Shown here: positions 57,280 to 64,000 of the stretch, in pieces | Numbering within the stretch: the stretch's first letter is position 1 | Layout of the letters: the number at the start of each line of letters is the position of its first letter | DNA from: Aquatica leii | Lineage: Eukaryota; Arthropoda; Insecta; Coleoptera; Lampyridae | Direction: 5' to 3' | Assembly (NCBI GenBank): GCA_035610365.1 | Contig: CM069435.1 | Coordinates: forward strand, 63,113,389 to 63,177,388 | DNA length: 64,000 nt | Notes under the pieces: generated by a model | The model's input: the letters and a program-made list of their open reading frames with translations, nothing else | Database searches by the model: none | What the model was told of the DNA's origin: nothing | Position numbers and translations under genes: made by a program

Positions 57280-58720
57280 CTATTTTTCGTTTCCATAGAT
57301 CGTGATTTGTGTGACATATTTAGTTTGTAGCTTGTACAATATCTTTCCAATTGAGCATTTCTAATATTTTTTCTAATTTGTTACCCGTTAACCCTTTAAT
57401 TTCATCTAGCCATATCCTAAGTAATCTGACTTTTACTCGTTTGCCTTCAATCTTTTTTACTTATATCATCAATTTTTAGTTATCTATCATCCGTAATACA
57501 TGGTCAAAGAATTGCAATATTTTCCTTTGAACAGTAGCTAATAGTGTAGTGTCTTCACCAATTTCTTGTATTATAGAATAATTTGTTCTGTGTTTTGTTC
57601 ATGAGACCCCCGGCAGTTTTCTCTAGCACCACAATTTGTAGGCAAGGATTTTGTTTTTACAAATTTTCCTTAATTTCCAAGTTTCAGCTTCACATAAGAC
57701 AATTGGAAAAACAAGTGTTTTTATCAGGTTAATTTTGGTGATTTTTGTTATGTTATGGTCTTTCCATATTTTGTTACAACCGTTTTTGTAATTGCGATTC
57801 GCTTTTTAATTTTATATGTGCAATTTTCTGTGTTACCTTTGGTTGAGCCTGGGTAGTCGTATTGTTTTACTACTTTTAATTTCACCAAATGCGTCTCTTT
57901 GTGGTTGTATATTATCTCTCTTTATTATAATTTTGGTTTTGTTTTTATTTAGTTCCATCCTTAGTTTTTTGCCTTGTGTCTTCGATATATTATTCGGTTT
58001 TTTTCAGTGTCGGTTTCTCTCATTTTTATATCTTTCCTTTTTTTATTAACTCCCACGTCTTTTTGGTGATTCAGTGTTTTTAGTCTTTATTCAGCTTGTA
58101 GTCTTTATATTCCTGAATTCTTTACTTTTTTGTGTTTATTGTTAGTTTTCAACTCGTCCCACATATCGTTGGAGTTCTGATCTTCAACTTTCTGATTTGT
58201 TGTAATGATATTTTTATTTTAGTTCGATTGTTAGTTAATTATAATCTGATCTACAATCTTTTCCAGGATATGCTTTTATATCATGTATTGTGTTTTTAAT
58301 CTATTTGATTTCTATATTCATCACTTGGTAATTTCCAGGTATAATGTCGTCTTATATTATGTTGGAAACATGTGTTCATTATGGCATAGTTATTTTTTAA
58401 ATTGTAGTAAAGCTTCACCGTTATCATTCTTTGTTCTAATACTAAATTTACCTATGTAGCTTCTTATACTCTCATCTAGCATTGTTGAGCCAATTTTTGC
58501 ATTATAGTCTCCTTGGATTATCTTTATTTCTTTCTTAGAGCTTTTTTAATGTTCTGTCTGGCTGTTCATAGAATTCTTGAATTACTCTTTTACATGAAAC
58601 GCTTGTTGAACCATATCTGTACTTTAATCGTTTTTATGGAGTAATTATTAGGTTTTACAGTCATAATTCTATCGTTAATGAGGTTAAAGCCTAAAACTGC
58701 ATTTGGTACTTATGTTTAAT
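57280..58720 (-). mobile_element. APE-type LINE remnant, reverse transcriptase core deleted
   Basis: Minus-strand blocks in 5' to 3' order: GFNLINDRIMTV-like text near 58690 and RVIQEFYEQPDRTLKKL with IKIIQGDYNAKIGSTMLDES (58450-58600), the APE endonuclease, where GD(F/Y)NA is the motif. Next MWDELKTNNKHKKVKNS (about 58150-58190). Then, with the RT palm motifs missing, SKTQGKKLRMELNKNKTKII (57930-58010), IKTLVFPIVLCEAETWKLRK (57670-57740), ATVQRKILQFFDHVLRMID, and KIEGKRVKVR with IWLDEIKGLTGNKLEKILEM (57370-57460). This is a colinear LINE with an internal deletion plus many stops. Family is APE-type single-ORF, near RTE-like elements in style. The end near 57280 lacks a clear tail. Confidence 0.75.
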
Positions 58721-58952
58721 GTTAAACCATTTATACTTTCAGTTTCGTGGCTAAGTGGCTACTTTTTTTCTTCTGTATTGATCTTTTTGTTTTTTCATTA
58801 TTCATGACAGAGCTCATTACATCCCCCTCTGGGGATCCGATTGGGATAATAGTTTTACCTCCGGATTTGTTTTGTATTAAGTTAGCCATGTTATTATATA
58901 CGTATAGTTACTGTACACACATAATACACACACACAAAGTGGTCTTAGAAAC

Positions 58953-59288
58953 TTAGGTGAAGAGGATTTCGGTTTTCCTTCTTTGGTCAGTTAGATCAAT
59001 CATCTGATCTTTGTCCACATCTTCGTTTATTAAAGCCGCACCGATAACTGCATCTACGCCAACAATAAAACAACCAGAACTGCTGCCTCCTACTTGACTT
59101 TGTGATCGGGGTTCCCCTCCCTTAGACGGATTGCTAACCAGATTGCCGTGGTAAACAGTGATATAGGATGTAGAAGCAATAAAAAAGTATTGGTATAGAT
59201 TAAGGTTGGGACAATGTTCCTTCTTTCTATTGGAAGGTGGGAGGAAGTCGAGACTTACGTGGGCAGGGTTGTTTTCCCTGAAGTAGGC
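58953..59288 (-). CDS. Orphan ORF upstream of the minus-strand LINE
   Basis: An open frame of 111 codons and a stop, with no useful start codon, lies 5' of the LINE's endonuclease in the same orientation. It includes YITVYHGNLVSNPSKGGEPR, SQSQVGGSSSGCFIVGVDAV, then IGAALINEDVDKDQMIDL. GC is higher than the flanks. It could be the 5' leader or first-ORF region of the LINE, or a separate decayed exon. Unrecognised. Confidence 0.22.
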   Translation of the reverse strand, partial: AYFRENNPAHVSLDFLPPSNRKKEHCPNLNLYQYFFIASTSYITVYHGNLVSNPSKGGEPRSQSQVGGSSSGCFIVGVDAVIGAALINEDVDKDQMIDLTDQRRKTEILFT

Positions 59289-60008
59289 CTATCATCTGTC
59301 GGAAATGTAGAAGAGCGTTTACTCGTTAACAGTTCTCTCCTTGTAAGTCAAAATAATGAGTTTAACTTGGCCTTTGCCGTTTTGGTGTCTGTGAGTCCAA
59401 ACTAACTGACGTTTCGCAAAGCATTGCAATCTACATGTTCAGATCGCTAATTGTCACTAAGTGACTGAGTTGAAGTTACCTTCTTGTTTTTAATTAAAAA
59501 ATCCAAATTTGTTAAACACTATATTCTAGTTTTTTTTGTGACATGTATAACTTTCATTTTTTATAATATGATTTGTTAAAAATACTTTTCTGCAAACGGT
59601 TGCGTTAAAATTAAAAAATTAAAAAATAGCGTCTATAAAGTTATTTTAAATGCATATAAACTCTGTTAATATTATTTGTCAAAAAAATTAACATGTGCTT
59701 TATCTAATGTAATTAAAGGATTATTGAAATATATAGATACCATTAGAAGTTATATTGTATTAAAGTTTTATTGCTAAGTATTCACTATTTGTGTTTTAAT
59801 TTCATTATTAATTTGAAAAGTGTAAAAAATAAATAATTTTTATTTTTCACTAATTACCTATATTCACAAAAAAATTGTTTATAAACTGAAGGTCGAACTT
59901 AAATTAAGCAAAACTAAAATTGCAATTACTAAATGCAAAAAAATAAACTTTAAAGATAAACTAAACGAAGATGTATAAAAACCTTTATAAAGTAAACTAC
60001 TTTAGACT
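59289..60008. other. 3' flank of the 60-kb exon
   Basis: AT-rich. A minus-strand AATAAA at 59839-59844 is 165 bases past the stop at 60009 and may be its cleavage signal. Confidence 0.4.
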
Positions 60009-60144
60009 TTAAAGAAATAAAACTAATGCCATTGTACAGCGTTGCGTGTAGCATGGAAACCACATAAGTACCATCAATGCCACGTAAAGTGTAACATAAC
60101 AGAATCGTTTTAATTTTTCCATTAGCGTTTGTCCATTATCTAAA
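60009..60144 (-). CDS. Candidate 3'-terminal exon, membrane-anchor-like
   Basis: On the minus strand TTTTGCTTTTACAG is followed by one base of a split codon (phase 2) and 44 codons: LDNGQTLMEKLKRF, CYVTLYVALMVLMWFPCY, TQRCTMALVLFL, then TAA. Hydrophobic residues 15-30 could form a membrane segment close to the C-terminus. GC is about 37%, above background, and AATAAA follows. Upstream exons should lie to the right, but none is recognised in the remaining 4 kb. I cannot name the protein. Of the short exon candidates this has the best acceptor. Confidence 0.4.
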
Positions 60145-60574
60145 CTGTAAAAGCAAAACTTTAAATTAGTATTATTCATTGATTAAAGACATTAAAACTT
60201 TAAAAACGATGTTAAAAAGTTGAAGATAATTTAGATAATACCCAACATATTTTATTAAACCGTAACCTCGTTCTAAAAACATCCTAAATATAAATTTGTT
60301 TACATTTACGTAGAATATGTTTATGGCTTATTATCGTTGGCGTGCTATGTTGTTAATCATACTTTTAATAATTTTTGGCGTACCACAGAAAACTGTAATC
60401 AACCATAAATGCTTGAACTTCAATAATTTTTTTATGAATACTTTGTAATTTTTATCGTATGTTTTATGGCATATAAAGCGTATAAACAAACTAAAATAAA
60501 TAAATTTTAAAAATTGCTCGACATAAAACTGAAAATCATAGCTACAGTAAAAAGTGAACTGTTGTAAAAAATAA
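60145..60574. other. AT-rich non-coding DNA
   Basis: The minus-strand frame at 60331-60639 is dominated by Phe/Ile/Lys/Tyr from AT-rich DNA and overlaps a tandem duplication; not taken as a gene. Confidence 0.45.
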
Positions 60575-60732
60575 ATGGTAAGCATAGGAAAAAAACGTTT
60601 TATTAAGTACGAAATATAATTTAAAAAAGATATTGACAACGTTTATTTAAAAAATGGTAAGCATAAGAAAAAAACGTTTTATTAAGTACGAAATATAATT
60701 TAAAAAAGATATTGACAACGTTTATTTAAAAA
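60575..60732. repeat. 79-bp tandem duplication
   Basis: Two head-to-tail units, 60575-60653 and 60654-60732, start ATGGTAAGCATA and end GACAACGTTTATTTAAAAA. I see one difference (AGGAA against AAGAA). Near identity marks it as recent. Confidence 0.95.
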
Positions 60733-62457
60733 AATTATAAAACCAGAGAGAACTTTAGAGCAGGATGTGTTAACATGTGTGGAATGAAATAACAATTAAA
60801 ACAAAAATTCTTTGACTGCGGTGTTTCTAAGCTTTGATGTCTCTTTTAATGCCGTTAGTTCCGAATACGTCATAAAGTATCATTTTCGAGAAATGAAAGC
60901 TTCAGTAAACTTTATATTAAAAATGGTCAAATCAACAAAAACATAAAATCCGTTTACAAAAAGAGAAATCTATTTCGTGTAGTTTATTCAAATAATTTTA
61001 AAAAAAATGTTTGGAAAATTTATTAAAGTTTAAAGTAGATCGATTTGAATTAATAATTAAAATAACTTGCATTCATTTTATAACAAAGAAACTAAACAAC
61101 TTAATTAATAAAAGATATACGTATATGTAAAAACACGATATATATTAAATTGACTTTTCCAATGAAGGTACAAGATTAAGTAATGTAAAGATTTCACGTT
61201 AAAACGTTTGTTTTTTTCAATTTAGTCGGTTTTATTCTATTCAACCCGAAGAGTGCGATAATTACATAACCTGTGAAAATTCCGTTTTAATTTAGAAACG
61301 ACGTTGCTAAATAGATTTCCAACTGAATAGTTTTTTTTCCACTTTTTCGATGATAAAAAAATTACAATCAAAACAAGTGTAGTTTTATTTTAAAAAAATT
61401 CAAGTTATTTTTTTCCAAATTTATTAACAGAGATATACCGCGATTCAGGTATTTTATTATAATTTTCAAAAAAATGAATTAATTACTTTGAAACGAAATT
61501 AGATAAGATACCAACTGTTGCAAAAATCTATAGTTGGTTTTTAAATTAAAAAGCACCAAATGTTCTATTACCTTATGAAATCTAATTGAATGTAATGCAA
61601 CAAATAGATAAAATAAATTGATTTTAAAAATTTTTATAATACTACATAAAAAAAATGTCTTAAGTTTTATAACAATTACATTTATTAAAAATTAATTACT
61701 ATTTAATACTCAATAAACATCAGTGTCATTTAACCTTAGGTTAGTACTTCTATGGTTTTCTGTTACGCAAGTTACTAATTTATTTTTATTCATTTTTAAA
61801 ATAAAATAAATAAATAAAAGAAAATAAATAAACTTTTATAGAAAACGCAGAACTATCAAAATAACAAAAAACCTTCACAAAACAGTAATGCTAGAAAATC
61901 TAAACGCTTGCATAGTTGCTAACGTAATATCAAATATTAAACGAAAATATGCCAACAACGAAAACAGTAAGCCTCTAATCAGTTTCTGTGCTAGAACTAA
62001 GATAAGAATTATTAATACATATTTTTGACATAAACTCTAACAAAAACACATGTTTTATAACAACAGATAGCAAAAGTGAATGATTAAATTTATTATTACA
62101 ATCAGAGCAAATGTTCGGTCATAAATAGTGACGTCTGAAAGCTTTGTTTTCACCTAACTTCTAAATAGAGTCCAATCTTTTGTTATGTAAAATTGTACTA
62201 GAACATTTTTAAAATTAAATAATAATGCAAATTTACAATAAAAAATATAATTTGAACCATCAAAAAAATGGATTCAACTGTACATGAGGTCCAAATAAAA
62301 ATATCATACAAGAAACTACTAAACAAACTATCGTTAATAAAATTTTATTTTTTTTTAATTTTCAATGTTAAATTTAGTAAAGCTGCAACCAATTTAATTG
62401 CATAAAATTGAACACAGTAGACTGATAGAAATAGAACGAAAGTAGTAAAATAACATG
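60733..62457. other. AT-rich non-coding stretch
   Basis: Nothing recognised. Confidence 0.55.
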
Positions 62458-63613
62458 TTATGTTAAAAGTGTTAGGTGTTATTTTCGTACCGTATCCATT
62501 TCGTTTTTGCTACATCAAAAGTGGTGGCTGCCAACTGGGAAAAAACCATTTTTCTCGTTGTCTGTGATACGATAATGAGCTAACATACACGCCCGGCGTT
62601 ATAAATGGCTGTAGTACTTTTGCTGATAATGTGAAAGTCTTTCTGGGTTAAGAATTGAATCTATTTTTGTGATTTAGTTTGATTTTTTTGTAATTGTCAT
62701 TAGCAAATTTTAAATACCCCAACGCATGCCATTAATGCGAAGATATTAAACCTTGTTAATTGATTTGTGGAAAATTGCTATGATGACGTCACAACCTTTT
62801 ATCATAAAATGTGCCACTTCTACGTTGATTAAGGATATTGATTTTTACCCATTAAATACTACGTTTGTAACCGTATTACTAAAATATCCATCTTAAACTG
62901 GAGAAAACTTGGTGCATCTATTTTTTCTCAGAGATCTATGAACTGAAGGAAATATATTTGTTATAACGCCATATCAATGTCATTGTTTATTTCATTAAGT
63001 AATTTTAGGAAAGATGCCGCTAGCTAAGCGCATACTTTGAAGAAAAAATTAAATTGTAAGTATTGTATTTTCTATTCTAATTTTCTTTCTTCTAAATTTT
63101 CAGTTGTTCGCACGTACGACTGTATGTACATATCAAGTTGTTTTCACAATTAATTATAAAACTTAATTGTGTGCAATATAATATTAAAATGTGCGCTCAA
63201 GTTCTTTTAATTATTAAGGTAATGCATATTTGTGTTATATTTCCCAATGAAAATCTGCTTCTTTGGAATGTGCAAGTTAAGCCTACAAGTTTAATTTTAC
63301 TCACGATGTGTTGCCCAACTGAAAAGAGCCTGTATCAACATCTATTCTTTGTGACCTAAACCTACATACTAGTAATTTATTGCATTTATCTAAATCTATT
63401 TCGCTTCTCTTTTCTAACTGCTCTGTAATAAAATAAAAATATATTCGTGTTCAAACTTGTGTGTTGTCATTTGTTCTCTTTTAGCCTTGGATAAATTTAA
63501 ACGGTGTCTACCATTCTAGTTTCTAACCGTTTTGGCGCGTTTTTAATCTTACGTTATAATTAGCACATCAAGACTTGCGAACCGCTAGCTAAGAATCAAT
63601 GTTACGAGAAAAT
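62458..63613. repeat. Copy B of the unclassified dispersed repeat
   Basis: The most complete copy, about 1,155 bp, colinear with 40164-41164 and, at its right end, with 31985-32165. Landmarks: TTATGTTAAAAGTGTT start; ATAAATGGCTGTAGTAC; GTAATTGTCATTAGCAA; CTACGTTGATTAAGGA; CCGCTAGCTAAGCGCAT; CAATTAATTATAAAACTTAA; AAATATATTCGTGTTC; TTTTGGCGCGTTTTTAATC; CATCAAGACTTGCGAACCGC; and TGTTACGAGAAAAT end. It contains TGATGACGTCACAACC, absent from copy A. The 73-codon frame at 63138-63359 lies in sequence that copy A lacks. There is no rRNA sequence to its right. Confidence 0.65.
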
Positions 63614-64000
63614 CCTCTCAAGAAACCGTAAAGAAAATTGTTTTTATTTATAATTATAGTAGCTAGTACTGTAGTGATTATTAAGTAAATATTAACAACT
63701 AATAATACGTTTATGATCTTAATGTAATTTTGAAGATTAGTAAATAATATCAAAGTAAAAACATTATAATACTAATTGAAAATAATATGTAAATTAACGT
63801 TACATTTATATGTTAATTAAATATATTTAGACGTAATCAAGAGCGTGAGTAAAAAATTGACGCAAATATGCAAATCAAAGTAGTTTTAACAAACTAAAGT
63901 TTTAAAAACACGGTTTGTTTAATACGAAAACAAGCAAATTATTTGTAGCTTGTCGGATTTAATCAACAATGGTTTAATTGCATTTTTTGTTAGAAATAAA
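63614..64000. other. AT-rich non-coding DNA
   Basis: Nothing recognised to the end of the window. Confidence 0.55.

Noticed and set aside
60331-60639. 102-codon minus-strand frame
   Set aside because: AT-driven composition, and it overlaps a recent tandem duplication.
63138-63359. 73-codon frame in repeat copy B
   Set aside because: Sits in a segment that copy A lacks and shows no family resemblance.
1-64000. CRISPR arrays, operons, tRNA genes, bacterial features
   Set aside because: No regularly spaced repeats, no tRNA cloverleaf with A and B boxes, and no bacterial gene organisation; the window is eukaryotic.

Overview
The window looks like insect (or at least arthropod) nuclear DNA. It is very AT-rich, gene-poor and intron-rich, and is packed with decayed mobile elements of arthropod types: APE-type LINEs, hAT, piggyBac, Tc1/mariner, a Crypton-like tyrosine recombinase and LTR fossils. 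Nothing bacterial is seen: no operons, no Shine-Dalgarno spacing, no dense coding. All identifications are by eye from translated motifs and remembered family signatures; nothing was searched.

Host genes are sparse. The only solid one is a 3'-terminal exon on the minus strand at 25.09-26.24 kb (384 codons, unknown protein). Four short minus-strand segments at 20.9, 27.2, 46.7 and 60.0 kb look like terminal coding exons: a splice acceptor, an open frame, a stop, higher GC than the surroundings and, for three of them, a poly(A) signal. A phase-compatible two-exon model lies at 52.3-52.96 kb on the plus strand. A mitochondrial-carrier (SLC25A35-like) N-terminus at 29.9 kb carries a stop inside the family signature. 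A 5' piece of 18S rRNA with an internal deletion lies at 41.25-41.93 kb.

Region by region. 0-7 kb: AT-rich DNA with an LTR-element fossil (1.7-3.6 kb) and two exon-like islands. 8-9 kb: N-terminal half of an uncharacterised dispersed gene family, whose C-terminal half is recognisable at 21.2 kb on the other strand. 11.2-12.5 kb: two 385-bp direct repeats flank a 535-bp body that recurs at 19.4 kb. 17.6-18.25 kb: hAT transposase remnant. 20-24 kb: LTR-like debris and orphan ORFs. 25-27 kb: host exons. 28-31 kb: Ty3/Gypsy integrase fossil, LINE scrap, carrier pseudogene, tyrosine-recombinase C-terminus. 32.6 kb: Tc1 C-terminus. 34.8-37.2 kb: LINE abutting a Tc1/mariner-type transposase. 39.6-40.0 kb: piggyBac scrap. 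40.2-41.2 kb: a new-looking ~1 kb repeat running into the 18S piece, with relatives at 32.0 and 62.5-63.6 kb. 42.1-44.6 kb: a duplicated, exon-like non-coding module. 44.7-45.5 kb: TA-flanked MITE. 49.2-50.5 kb: Crypton-like element with GC-rich inverted ends. 51-52 kb: second Tc1/mariner-type transposase. 55.2-56.9 kb: repeated units and a 195-bp hAT MITE with a perfect 8-bp target duplication. 57.3-59.3 kb: minus-strand LINE. 60.6 kb: 79-bp tandem duplication.

There is no sign of genes working together as a system. The most unusual items are the 40/62 kb repeat family next to the 18S fragment, the Crypton-like element with inverted GC-rich ends, the split uncharacterised family, and the duplicated exon-like module at 42-44.6 kb.
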